Shown: piece after piece, positions 26,101 through 38,672 of the stretch
How the letters are laid out: each line of letters starts with the position of its first letter
How positions within the stretch are numbered: the stretch's first letter is position 1
DNA from: Anarhynchus alexandrinus
Taxonomy: Eukaryota > Chordata > Aves > Charadriiformes > Charadriidae
Length of the DNA stretch: 64,000 bases
Direction: 5' to 3'
NCBI GenBank assembly: GCA_008711295.1
Contig: VUYV01000180.1
Span: 519,826-583,825 of the forward strand
Notes under the pieces: generated by a model
What the model saw: the letters and a program-made list of their open reading frames with translations, nothing else
Databases searched by the model: none
What the model was told of the DNA's origin: nothing
Translations under genes and position numbers: made by a program

Positions 26101-29100
26101 TTTTATTTCCAGCATGAAACAAGTGGGGCACAAGCAGCCACCTGCCTTGCCAGGGAGAGCTAATAAAAGAGCTGAACAAAAAACTCTCTCAGAAATAGAA
26201 GACCAGGTGGGGGGAAGCCGCAAAGACCAGAATAATAAGTTACCACTGCTATCAGATAGTTTGAGATAGTTTAAGGCCAAATATCTACCCTCATCTAAGT
26301 TTTGATCAAGTTCTACAGTTTTTGCAGAACCTTTTCAATCCTATAATCTCCAAATACTATCTTTACATTTGTTTGCTTAAATCCAGTATAGATTATACCA
26401 CTTCCTAAAATCCACACTACTTAGTTTCTTCTTTCCTTTCAACTTGCTGGATCATGTCATCAGAAGTTTTACAATCCTTTCAGCTGATAATCGAGAGGCA
26501 ACAAGGTAAATGTTTTATCTGGAGAACAAAATCCACTTCCATTCCCTGGATCACCTACATTCTTCCATTTTCAAAAGGCCTTGAGTTTCAAGTTGTTACA
26601 GTTCTTGTGCCTTCATACAAAGATTTGTTATAAATCTTTTCTCTTTCACGATCAAAAAATGTACTTACAATGAATATAAGTACATTGTGAACGTGTGTGC
26701 CTTATCCATCAAAACACAGGCTTTGACCTAAAGCTCACTGAAATGGATGGATTTTTTTCTACCTGCTCTGGAGCACACAGCTAACAAGTGTTTGCTGTGA
26801 TTTCTCTATTTGGACTCTATTGGTTTTGATTTCATTTTGTTACTATCAATTTTCTGTATGTTCAGAAGTTAGCTAATGTATAACCCTAACCAAAAACTCA
26901 TAATAGAATTTAAATTCAAGCCCATCCTTCTTCACTGAAAAATTTTAGCAGAGGCTTCGTTTAGGTAAGCTTTTAACTGTTAATAGTATTCCTAAGACAT
27001 AAGAAAATACTTCGGCAACAGGCTATGAGATCACGTCCCTACTTGCCATTTCACTGAGAATGGAAGTCTTTTTCTACAGTCACTGATGTCTTCCAACCAG
27101 AATGGATATTCCTACTTATTTTTCTTTTACCTTCTTCCATTCTCATTTTCCATGTACGCATTCTATAATGAAGCCTTCATTTTACACTTTGTATCCTCTC
27201 TCTTTTGTTTTGAATGAAGCTCCTTTTGTTTCACCTTTTAATTTCGATTATTTCTTCCATTCAGTTTCATTTCTCTATAGTAAATTAATTTTTTCCTTTC
27301 TTCTTTTTTCTAAGAATAGCAACCTTGCTATGTTATTTTATAGTAATGTCCTCTGAGCTGTGGAGAATTACAAGCTTCTTTATTTGCATTAAATAGGAAC
27401 AAGCTTACTCCAATAATAATATCTTATGTTAATATCTCCAATATGTTCTAAGAGTGCTCTTTACTCTTTGTTATTTTTATTCCTTAAACAGACCAGCTTT
27501 GACACAAGCAGGTGTTTGAAGTCAATTAGATTATATCATATTAAATCTGGAATGAGTTTCACCCAGCACTTCTGTTTAAATTAGGGATTTAGATTAAATA
27601 TCAACAAGCATTAATAATTTCTGCAACTTTCTCTATCTCACAGAAGCTGTTTTCTCAGTACGTTAAAATAATACACATAATTCACAATCTATTAAACAAA
27701 AAAAATCTCATAATGGAGAGAAATTTTTTCCTTGAGCATTTTCCTTCTTCCACCCTTTATGGTTCTAAGTTTTTTCTCCAGTTAAGAGTTTCTTGCACCA
27801 GGTGAGAAGGAAGGTTGGGATACAAGATACTCAAAGCTGCTGGAACCGATCAGTGATGTGTCAGGCCAAATACGGAACTGATTGGCTCCCGTAAGCAATT
27901 TAAGCAATGTCGAAGTTGGCATAAGTGTAAATCAGCACAGAACATAACGCTACATTTCTGCAGTGCTGTGAAGATGAAAAGGTCATGACAAGGCTGATTA
28001 TTACTGATAACTAAATAGCCAAAGAAAAGCAATCTGCAATTATGTTTACCTGCCACTTGGCATTTAAAATGGAAAAAAAAGCGAGAAAGCGAATTTTCAA
28101 ATAGTATTTTCAGCACTGAAGCCAGCACAGGAGGTACCAACGCAATTACTTCAGCAACTTGCTTTTATAAAGGGAACCACCAGCAACAGGTTTCATTTCT
28201 AGGTAACTTTCCAGGCTCTCAAGAAACACAACAGCATCTACAGCCTGAAAAGATCTCAAAACAGTAGCATGCAATTCACAGCAACTCAGAAACAAAGTGC
28301 CAAAAAACCATACTGCTTTAGCAAACATTATTTACATCATTTTTTCCCGTAACAGAACTATATAGAGGATAATCTATTAAAGCAAGAGAAAAAAGTTTCA
28401 GTTTAAGCTGCAAACAGTAGCCACTGTTTGTCAGAAGTGATTTTAAAGTATTTTTGCTCTTGAATTTAGAGCAGTATTACGTCTATATAATTAGATGGGA
28501 TAATTTTTTTTGAAGCGGCTGAAGGTCAAATCCCATCGTGCTTATTTATACCTTGGCTATTAATAGTTCTATTGATCTCAGTAAGACTTCCAATGGAGTA
28601 TCCAAGATGAGTAATGATGAAAAACTTCGTTATTAAAAAAGAAAGAGCAAAAGCAAAAGGGAAGAGTTGCATAAGATTCATCAACAGCAAATTTCTAAAT
28701 ACTGAAATTGAAAATGTGCTCTGAAAAATGACACAGAAATGAATTCCCAGAAACACTGTGATGTAAGTGGGTGCACTGAGGAGTGGTGCACTTTATTTTA
28801 ATCATAAATATATGGATAATGACACAGAAAAATAAGAAATTCTGAACACAGCATCTTTCTGTGAACTCTCTGCAAGATATTGCAATGTTTCAAGTATAAT
28901 GGTGTTACCCTTATGCCATGTTTGGAACTATTTTAATAAACCTTAGAGTTGTTTTGTAGGCTTTAGTGCATATATATAATGTCTAATATAGTGAAAGTCC
29001 AACTAACTAGCTATCAACTCAAGTCTGAAATACTCTGTGGGGGTTTTTTTGTGTGTCTTTATACAAGTTAGAAAGCAGCTAGGAAGTCCTTTTTCATATT

Positions 29101-32100
29101 CTAGGAGGGAAGGTTTTTCCGTTACAGACATAACTGTTACTAACAAAGCCATCATAGCACCCTTTTTTCTAGTTCTAAACTAGGGCTAGAAAAAGACCTG
29201 AAAATTTTATACAGCAAGTTTCTAATTTGAAGACCACAAACTTAAGCAAAAATTTCCAGTGTTACTGTCCGAAAACATGGTGGTATCAATGATATTTGCT
29301 TATGCTAAATCCCACTTTGATCATCCTTTCTCCACCCCTAATCTCTGAGTCTTATCTTCACACACATAATTAAATCATCACTGTCTCTACACTTCTCATT
29401 ACGTTAATATTTCCTTTCCAAATAAGTTCTATTGTCCACCAATGGCTGGTGCATCCCTCGCCCAAGGGCCAGACCTAGGTGGGTGAAGCAACAGCCCATG
29501 ATGGAGTTCCATGCTTTTAGGAAAAATCATTGCGATAAATTTCATTTCACAGTGATCAGTTTACGCTTTGAAGGTCACAATGTTATCTTTTCTAAGGGGA
29601 TAAAAAGAGGACAGCTGTTCTTAACTGCCAAATTCAATCAAATTCTTTTGAGCTTTAACAAGCGCCGGGAAGAAAAGTCCCACTTCTTTCTGCATACTGC
29701 CAGTATGGATGGGGAGGAGTTCAAAGAAGAAGGAAAAAAGGGGATCACAATGGCTCCTCCCGCCAAGAGGTGAAATAAAAGTGTAGCAACAGGGCTGGAG
29801 GCAGGACGTAGTGCAACTCCTGACTGGATGTGATTTTGCCCCGAGGCAAAGTTGTCTCTGACAGTCTTCAATGGCCTTTTCTTCCTGACCAGGAACAATG
29901 CTGACAAGCTTGGCACCATGTGGACTTCTTCACAGGGAATAGCTATGGCTCACAACCTAGAGAAATGACTTAAAATTAGGGTATAAAATGCAGAAGATAC
30001 TTGATACGCATGAATGTCAATAGTGACGAGGTGGGGTCCACTGAAACCACAAGTCCATTCTTCTGTATATGTCACTTTTTTTAGTGATTCACATGATGAC
30101 AGTATTGAACTTGCAAATAAAAATTAAGTTATTCCAACTGTCACAAATATCACATTTAAAGGTCACAAGTTGCATTTGTTTCGGCTCCCGTGTCATTATT
30201 AGTCATTAGGATTGTGCCATCTGATTCTGCCAAATCTGCACTCAGATACCCATTTGTGGGCTGCTGCAGTCCATAGGACTTCTCACAGATCTGTTTGTCA
30301 TGAACAAGAAGCTTGATGAGTTTATAAGAACTAAAGAAAATTCTGCCTTGCTATCAGCTAACTTACTCCATCCCTTTCAAGATGCCGGAAAGAGTGAAAA
30401 CCTAATACAACTTTTTATAGACCATAATTCTGTAACTTCTTGTACACCTCTGTACACATCCATGCACAGTGCCCCATTAAACTCCAAGAACATGATAGAG
30501 TAGCAGAATAGCCTTGGGTTCTCATGTGTTGCTGGAGTCTGATTAGACCTTAAAATGCTGCAGTTAGAAAAAAGAAATCTATACAAAACTCACATTTTGG
30601 GCACTTACCAGAACTTCCTGCATTGTCATCACTTTGAATCACAATTGAGTACTTTCTCATGTAGCCCCCAATCCTATGTTTCCACATCATTTGGTGAGTA
30701 CATCCACACTAAGCCCCCTGAAATTCAGGAAAAAAAGTTTTTTCTTTCGTATAGCAGAAAGTCTAGAAAAACTTGACTTACATATGGTAAAACATATCAA
30801 TCTATCAGATAGGTACAAAATACTGGAGGAATCGGATGATTTTGGTGAACGGGAAGTACTAGTGAGGAGAGAATCGAGCTGGCTGGTGGAGTGGACACAG
30901 CAGGCCAGTTCCCTCCACACGGTGCCGGCTGTGCACGGACTCAGATTCCTTGCTGAAGATAGCTGATCTGAGAACTTTACTCACAACTGACCAACGAAGG
31001 CTTAACTAACTTCCTACAGAAGACCTGAGTGGGAAGTTCCTCCTGAGCCCCTATTTTCATCTGCACCTCTAGCACCTGTGCATCAGGGAAGAGTTTATTA
31101 CACCTCAGTGGCTGTATGTACAAGTTGGGTTGCCTTATGATTTCTATCTAAGACCTTCTTTTCAGTTGTCTGTAACACAGGCAAATTCTAATCATCCAGG
31201 TCAGGCTTTTCCGTGATAAGGATGTCTCAAGCTGGTTGATTTACCCGTCTCATTTTCAGTGTGCTGTGATTTGGACACCTACCAGGCAGTACGCTTGTTC
31301 AGTCCTGGTGAAAGAAAACAGTCCTACAACTGAGGTGCTCCAAGAGCTGTGAGGTTTGGAGAGGGGGCAGAGCAGGGACATCTGCGGAGGGGAAGCAAAA
31401 GGCACCTTGCCTGGTGTGACCAACCAACGCTGCCCAGCTGAAGCCCCAGGGAACTGAAGCTCAGTGGCCCCAGCCACGGGCTGCCTCATCAGCCTCTTCT
31501 GCGCTGCCTCTGTGCCGATCACAAAACCAGCAGAAAACTACTCGCTTTCACCGTTGAGCTAGTTTTTTGTCAGCTCATCAAGCTCTGTCGGCTCGGGGAA
31601 GGGTCAAGCAGAAGCCAGTGTCAGCACAAGGAAAGGGGTGGGAAAAGGAGAGGGAGAAAGGGGTGGAACTGCAACCCTAGAGAAAACAGACCAACTCTTG
31701 ATTTGAAGTGCAGGGCAATTTCCCTTGATTAGGGCATCTAGGTTGTGGACTAATCTGTGGGGTGAAGAGGAAGAACCCAGTCTGTGTAAATATAAATATG
31801 TAGACAGAGCAGTGGCAATGCGATGAATAGCTCTTCCGGGCTTTGTAGCCTGAAAGAGAGTGCCTTGCGAGTGAGCTGTATATAGGGCTGTCTGGAAGAG
31901 GATGAGTGCAAACGTTTCTGTTTAATGAGCATGCATGTTCATTTGCTCATTTAGAAGAAAGAAGTCATAAAGGAAGGCAATAAGGAGAAACAAAACCAGA
32001 AATTGCCATGCTTCACAAACAGCTTCACAAACCTGTTCATAGCTTCTGGGATGACCTCATGCCTTGCGAAGAGGTGCAACAAACAAACCACTGGAGTGCC

Positions 32101-34899
32101 AGCACGTTTTTAGGATGAGGAATAAGCCTCCCTTATTGCCCTTCTCTTTCATTCTTTAGGCCTTGTCTAGGTTTCGGTAGATAACTGAGGTACATGCCTC
32201 TATTTTATGGATTCGTCTGTGTTTCTTTCAGCAGTTGGTACCTCCCATATCATTACGAACAGTCCCATTGAGGTCCTCTGCAGTATCTCCAGAAAGCACT
32301 GATCTGGTCGTGGAGGCTCAACATCCCAGAAGACAGAGACACTGCCAGAGAGGGAGAAGGAGAGACAGACTGAGGTGCTGAACAACAAGGCCACAGCAAA
32401 CCCGTGACACGTTGGGGGCAGCAGTTAGTTGCTGGCATGCCATACATCTTCAACCGATTGCTCAATGTGTCTCCAAAAGAAGATCAGCTCAGCAAAAACC
32501 AACCCTGTTCTGTGACAAACATTTCACCTCATGTGAACTTACAAAATGCTGTTATCCCGGAGACCAAATGGGGCCCACAGGCAGGACGATGTATATAAAT
32601 ACCTGGGGAAGGCTGGCAAGGAAACAAATAAACAGGCTCTCATTTTCTCCTGCAAAATTGGGCAGCTTTCATACTGTGGGAGACTAGAAAGGTTGAGTTG
32701 CCCTGACGCCAGTACAGTCATTATTGGCTCGGGTTTTTGGCTGGCATTCAAGGTTGACATTCCCGTTCTTGAGGGGCTTTTACTGTAGCACAGAAATTGG
32801 TGGGAAACTTGCTAGCCCAGTTGTCTGAATTCCAGAACATCTGGAGACCAACCGTGGTGACCACGTTGCCACGCTGTCAGGAAGGCTAACGAACAACTTC
32901 ACTGTAATTAAATGGTGTCCTCAGCTGCTCTAAAATGAAAAACAAATGAACCCCAGACAATGTGCGCAGCCTGCACACATGCACTATCCAGGCAATGAAG
33001 TATTTCATATTCCTTCCTGTCAAGCAATTTTTGACATTCTTCATGCCCATACTTACTATGGTGGAAACCTCCTGCTACAGACAGCTCAGTGATTTGGGGA
33101 AACTGTCTTGAAACAGGCCTATGCATCTGAGGGTTAGAGAGCAAATTACAGACTCTTAATGGTTTCCCAAATATTTTGACATACGCTCTATTATTATCTA
33201 TATTGCATTACAGACTATCATGAGCCGTTTGACTTTAACAACAGACTTAAATTGCACACTGTAGATTGGAGTGCATTCATACAAGGAGACATTGGCAGCA
33301 ATAACCAAAAACACTATGCTGTTGCCTGGCGCATGTGTTCTCCTGAGGTCAGGGGAAGCTCAGACTGCTGAGGACAACCTTGAGCCTTTAAGGGCTTACC
33401 CCAGGGGCCTTTCTACATACCTGGAACCTGTCCACATCAACATTTTCCTAAATTCTCCCAAGGATCTGGAACAACACACAGTACTCTCCCATCTTATTGC
33501 ATCCGACCATTAGGGGTAGATTACTATGAAAAGGAGATGATCCTTTAAGTAAGCGGTGAATAGGAGGTGCGTAGTGGTGGGATAATGCACATCCCTGGCT
33601 GAGTCAGAGTCGTTAGCTGTGGTACCAGATCCAAATGGGTGTTGAGCCAGACAGATTTGTTGTCCCATTTAGCTAGTCTATGGTTATCATACAAAAGTAA
33701 TACATTGCCATCAGTGAAAGTTGGCTGGTGAGACTTTCAGGAGAGTCCCCTGTCTGACTGACCGCTTCTAGCTGGAAATGCAGATACTCAAAAATGTGGG
33801 ATTGCGAGTATCTGTTTCATGCAACTGCAGAAAACATCTGTGAAGAGAGTGGTGTTCTCTTTTTATAGTGCCTGGTATTTATTAACAAAACCTAAAATCC
33901 CAGTTGCATTTTCACCCTATTATTGAAACTGTTTTCTGTCCCAACTTCACTGCATCACTGTTAGAAAATATTGATACCTGTTTTGAACACCAGAAAGAGC
34001 TACATTTCAGTAGTACATGAAAATAACTCAAGTACAGCAGAATCTTTGTGAAATACAGAAATATTTTTTTAAGTGCTTTAACTGCTATGATTTGGTAGCA
34101 GAAGCACTGCTGCAAATCAATAATCATACTTAAGCTTTTAGGTTTGTCTTTATTATGTGGCCAGTAAGTAAATCAATGCGTAAGGTGAGAGTACGTACAC
34201 TGAGGATCCCTTTACCAGTTCAGATCTTCATGGTCTAAATTCTTTGAGACAAGATTCTTCTTTTCCCTGAAAAATGGTGTAGTTTACATTGCACATGGGA
34301 ATTTGCAAACAGAATCTATGTGAAGAGAACGTCTGTTCTTTTTACACTTTCATACCAGGCACCCAGAAGAAACCTGCTGCCTTTGCAGTACCTCGGAGAA
34401 GCACCTTGCTTCATTGACTTTCTTTTTCCCACCTCTGGGATTGAGATGGGAATCCAGGTGGGAAATGGGAATCTGAGGCAAAGGCTGCACACACCACAGC
34501 AAAATGCTGCCATACAATAATGAAAGTGAAACAGCCCCCCCTCACATAATCTTTCACACAGCCCTGAATCACATCCCATATTATTATTTCAGAGTCTCTT
34601 GTAAGATCCCCCTCCCCCAAATAATTTAACATCCTCTCTCTTTGGGTATCTCCAGTATTTTAATATCTGGTGGGTATCTGATTCTGAACTAAAATTATGT
34701 ATCAACCAGGTACAGCTGCAAAACCACAAATGTGGGCAGTAAAAGCAGAATAAGCAAAATTAACTGGGCATGACTTAAAAAAAACCCAGCCTGCTACAGA
34801 GCTATTTCTTTTTAGCAGGTAAGCAAAAATCAAAGCACCTCATAAATGCGAAACCGAGACTGGCTGAAGAAATTCTAACAGCTTCACCCGGAGACATGC
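23166..34899. other. Long AT-rich intergenic stretch
   Basis: Nearly 12 kb without a recognisable gene, RNA gene or young repeat. Frames reach at most ~165 codons (23322-23819, +) and have no family resemblance. The interval 27060-27340 is strongly pyrimidine-biased on the + strand. Distal enhancers could lie here, but nothing in the bare sequence proves one. Confidence 0.5.
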
Positions 34900-35698
34900 A
34901 AGTGTGAGGACGCGCGTTCATTTATTATGAAAAGTGCTGCTATCTGAACGCTTTTGTGCAGGGAGGGAGAGGAAATGGATAATAAGTAAAGTAAATTATC
35001 TTAAAAATACTCTAACGGTTGTTTCCCCTCCGGTTGATCTGCGCATTATCCCTTTCCTTGGCTCAAAATTCGTAAGGTGTTTACGTTCTATAAAAATATT
35101 TTTTTCCGTAGTTGTTTGGCCCGAAGAGGAGTGGTGCAAAACCGATCGGCCGTATCTCTGGGTGATTTAAATGATTGCGATTCTGCCACCTGAACTGGAG
35201 TTAAGCTGAATTCCAGCAGCTGGGCAACCGACTGTGAAAGCGGGGAGTAGACCTGCCGCTTGGAAAAATAACCCCTGATTCCTACGGAACACCTACCTCT
35301 CACCAGGGCAAACCCATTTGTCTGGCAACTGGCAGAGCTCCGCGGGTGACCCTCATTCCGGGGCGACTTTCTGCCCTCTCCCGCTTGCCCCCCCCCCAGG
35401 AAGATGAGGGGGAGAAGCGGCTTTGGGCTCCAGGAGAGCCGCGGAGCTGCTGTTATCTCCGGCTGGAAAGATTTTGGCAGCCCGGGGCGCATCAGCATCC
35501 CCCCCGACGGCTCAGCGTGGCCGAGCCTCGGCGGGAGACGGCTTCCCGGCAGCCCCCCTCCCGCCGGGAGGGGGGTGGGGGGGACGGGACCCGGGGCACA
35601 CCACCCAGCTCTGCCGGGGCAGGGCGGACGGGGAGGACCGGAGGGGGGTGGGGGGAGGTTGAGCGGAGCTCCGCCCGCCTCCCCTCCCCCTGGGGCCG

Positions 35699-35707
35699 GC
35701 GTGGGCG
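35699..35707 (+). promoter_or_regulatory. EGR1-type site GCGTGGGCG in the RAB20 promoter
   Basis: An exact match to the EGR1 zinc-finger consensus lies ~220 bases upstream of the RAB20 start codon and overlaps a GC box. The same bases contain GCGTG, the core of a hypoxia-response element, and another GCGTG lies at 35514-35518. RAB20 has been described as hypoxia-inducible in mammals. Binding here is not shown by sequence. Confidence 0.35.
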
Positions 35708-35926
35708 GGAGCGGGGCCGGGCCGGGGGTAGGAGGAGCCGGGTCCGGATCGCGGCGGCTCTGCCGGAGCACCCAAAGTTTTTGTGTTGCCGGCGGAGGGC
35801 GGCCCTCGCCCCTCGGTCCTTCGTCCCGCCGCTTCCCAGGCTCCTCCGGCGGGAGGGAGCCGGGGCGGCTCCTCCGGCGGGAGGGAGGGAGCCGGGCGGC
35901 CGCCGGCAGGACGAGCCCGGGCCGCG

Positions 35927-36098
35927 ATGAAGAAGCCGGACGGGAAGGTGGTGCTGCTGGGGGACATGAACGTGGGCAAGACCTCCCTGCTGCACCGCTA
36001 CATGGAGAAGCGCTTCCAGGAGACGGTCAGCACCGTCGGCGGCGCTTTCTACCTCAAGCAGTGGGGACCGTACAACATCTCCATCTGGGACACGGCAG
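35927..36098 (+). CDS. RAB20: RAB20 exon 1: N-terminal part of Ras-related protein Rab-20
   Basis: RAB20 is a small GTPase of the Rab family. In mammals it is linked to endosomes, phagosome maturation and the endocytic pathway of epithelial cells and macrophages. Exon 1 encodes residues 1-57 and the first base of codon 58. The P-loop GDMNVGKTS is at residues 12-20 (Lys18, Thr19), and the switch I threonine is probably Thr36 within STVGG. The family hallmark AFYLKQW is at 40-46, and the G3 motif starts as WDTA at 54-57. The start codon at 35927 has G at -3 and A at +4, and begins MKKPDGKVVLLG, close to other Rab20 proteins. The frame is open upstream, but no earlier in-frame ATG is present from 35783 onward. 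The donor is CGGCAG|GTGAGA at 36098/36099, phase 1. Confidence 0.97.
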
Positions 36099-36750
36099 GT
36101 GAGACCCCCGGCGAAGGGCCGGGAGGAGCTGGGGGGGGGTCGGGCCCCGCCGGCTCCCGGTGCGTCTCGGCCTCCCAGGCCCTTGCCGGGTGTTTGCCGG
36201 AGGGGCCGCCCCTCTCCTCCGGGTCCGGCGGCAGCGGAGCTCGCCCCTCCGCCGCCCCGGGCGGGGACTGCCCCCCGCCGCCGCCGCCGTCCGCGGCTCG
36301 GTCACAGCGCCTGTGTTCTTCTTTTCCCCCTAATTTTGGCTCGGCCCTACTGTAAAGGCAGCTGCCGATGGGGAAGGACTGCGGTCGGGTGGCCTCGCTC
36401 GGGACAGCTTCGCCTTTCCGAGGACCCCCGGGCGCAGGAGATGGGGAGAACCCCGCTCTGACCCAGCCCGGGGGGGCGGCACCGGCACCGGGACCGGGAA
36501 ATCCTCCCTGGGCGCCTAGCCCTTCGCGCGTTATTTGGGCTCTGCTGTGAAGCCACTCGCTTCAAACAAATAGTTTGGCAGTAGAACAAAGTCTGGAAAG
36601 AAACACATCTTCGACGGGCCAAAAGGGGCCTTACAGCTGGCTAATCTCTAGGATTTTTGGGACCTGCTTTGCGAAAATGTGGATGTACAGAGAAGATTGC
36701 GATGCCTGTTTGCTTGCTTTTCTTTCTTTTTCTTTCTTTTTTTTTTTTTT

Positions 36751-36807
36751 TCTCGTCTTTTTTCTTTTTTTTTTTTTTTCTCGTCTTTTTTCTTTTTTTT
36801 TTTTTTT
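36751..36807 (+). repeat. Duplicated 28-bp pyrimidine unit
   Basis: The unit TCTCGTCTTTTTTC plus a T14 tract occurs twice in tandem (starting at 36751 and 36779), inside a larger pyrimidine run beginning near 36721. Confidence 0.85.
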
Positions 36808-37863
36808 GCCTGCCTGGATGGCTGCTGAGTGCAAATCCAGGCAGGAGTTCGGGAGGGTTACAACTTCTGCTCGCCGCTTCTTGCCACATACTTTCAGATG
36901 CCCAATTGACATGAGCTGGTGTCAGACTCAGCCTGTCAGAGGCACGCAGCTCACGAACCCTTCAGCCGTGGCTTGCTCTTTCACCGCAGCGATAAGAGCC
37001 CGCACGTATGGATTTAATGCGCAGAGAGCATGGGCCGCTGGCAGTTTCTGTCTGGGATAGCAGCATCTCTGGGATGCAGGAGGGAGCGCAGGTTGTGGTT
37101 TGGAGTCCTCGGGTGGAGGGGGCAGGAGGGCATGGAGTGGAGAAGTGGTTTGTGGTCTTGGTCATATGAATATTTTGCTCTTGGTTATTAGGTCAGGAAG
37201 TTCTGCTCTGTCACGTAGAGGGCCAGACTACCCTGAAAGATGAGGTCTGTGAACGTTCTTGCCTGTTAAGTGGGTTGTGGGAGAAATGTGTTGTTCAATA
37301 TTTTTCTTGTTTTCATGTTTAACTGAATTTTGTTAAAATTCGTTAGTGGCAATATGAAGAATGCGGATTATGTATTCTTGTGAAACTTGGGGACCTGCAG
37401 CATAGTGCAATTTTCCAGTTTCCCCTTGGTGACGTTTGGGAGGGAAGTTCATTTGCTGTGTCACTTCATGTCACAATCTAGTCCAAAATGGCTTTTCCTG
37501 TGTCAGGAATTGAGGAGGAAGGGGGAATGAAACTGCCAAAAAGTTATGCAGAAACACTTTTTGGAGGGGGGAAGGAGATGTTTAAGAGCTTTTGCTTCTT
37601 GCGTTTCTCAATCTATTACTATGATGAAAGCTGTTTACCGGTATCTCTGTTCTAAATATACTTTCTATGTTCTTTGCAGATTTTTTAAAACGTCTACTTC
37701 AGTTTTAGACATGTTTTACTGTGGGGAGTCTCCTGTGGGCAATTGCTGCTTGTTTCTAGTACGCCAGACCCATGTGGGTGATTAGCAGTGGGCTTTATTT
37801 CAACAGAAGATTTATCTCAGTGAAATTGTTCTTTGGTAATTTCCCTTATGCTCTTCTGCTTGC

Positions 37864-37893
37864 TTTTTTTTTTTTTTTTTTTTTNAAAAAAAA
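37864..37893 (+). repeat. Poly-T / N / poly-A junction
   Basis: T21 (37864-37884) is followed by a single undetermined base at 37885 and then A8. A homopolymer flipping strand at an N is more likely a sequencing or assembly artefact than biology. Confidence 0.8.
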
Positions 37894-38620
37894 TCATGTA
37901 CTATAGAATAAGTCCCTCCCAGGCTTTATCTTCTGGTTTTAGAGCCCCTTTTTCAGTCGTTTGTACTTATTGCAGTATTTTATTCAGTGTTAGTTGCGGA
38001 TTCAGGTTCCAGCTCTGTGTGGGATCTGGAAAGCTCCAGAGGTGGATCTCCATATGCGGGGTGAAGCACCCAGGGGATACCTGTCTCAGGGCAACGCGAG
38101 CAGTCAGATCTCACCACCTTCCTAGTGGTCGGAGTCCCTCTGCACCCTGGAGCAGGGCCACTGCCGACGCTTCTGCCTGCGTAGCACCGCAATAGAAGCT
38201 CCCGCTGCTTCCTGACCCTCAGCAGGACTTGTGTGGCAGGATTGCTGAAGCCAGAGCGCCAGCTGAAAAGTGTTGTATTGTACTGAGGGCGGCACAGCAC
38301 ATCTTCCTCATTCTTCTCTGTTGTCGGAGTTAGCACTGAGCCCAGCATCCCCTCTCTTGGGTTTCAGAGGCAGGTACAGACTCTCGCAGTGTCTCCTTGT
38401 TGACTTGTGCTCCTGCAGAATGATGGAAGTTGCCAAGTCTGGGCTAGATCATGGTGGGGCCTGTGGCCTCTGATTTATTAGCAGTTCTCGTTAATCTTCT
38501 AAGAAATAGAAGCTCCCAGGGCACATATATGCTTTCCCGTGTCCTTATGAAGAAGGAAGAGACCCTGTGGACACTGCAACTCTGTTGATGTTAAGTCAAC
38601 AAGGGGATTCAAAAGCCTGA

Positions 38621-38672
38621 TTATTATTATTTTTATTATTATTATTGTTGTTGTTGTTATTATTATTATTTT
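38621..38672 (+). repeat. (ATT)n/(GTT)n trinucleotide microsatellite
   Basis: A TTA/ATT run is interrupted by several GTT units and then resumes as ATT. The total is about 50 bases. Confidence 0.9.

Larger units (their letters stand above)
35340..36550. promoter_or_regulatory. RAB20: CpG-island promoter of RAB20
   Basis: About 1.2 kb of very GC-rich, CpG-dense sequence surrounds RAB20 exon 1 and runs into intron 1. I see no TATA box near the likely start. GC boxes (CCGCCC near 35674, GGGCGG at 35625 and 35703) suggest a dispersed Sp1/KLF-type start. The transcription start is probably between about 35600 and 35850, because an earlier start would include an out-of-frame ATG at 35404 whose frame overlaps the RAB20 start. 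That is inference. Confidence 0.85.

Noticed and set aside
35783..35926. Extension of RAB20 upstream in frame from a GTG
   Set aside because: The frame is open but lacks an ATG, and other Rab20 proteins begin at the position corresponding to 35927.
35088..35995. Long minus-strand frames (up to 227 codons) over the RAB20 promoter and exon 1
   Set aside because: They are Pro/Gly/Arg/Ala-rich translations of a CpG island, antisense to a clear exon. GC-rich DNA has few stop codons, and nothing in them resembles a protein family.
35404..36102. A 232-codon + frame overlapping the RAB20 start in another frame
   Set aside because: It is low-complexity Gly/Pro/Arg and is out of frame with the recognisable G domain. 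It is explained by GC content.
36631..36912. Lys-rich minus-strand frames
   Set aside because: Direct translation of poly-T tracts; the same explanation covers 41528-41905.
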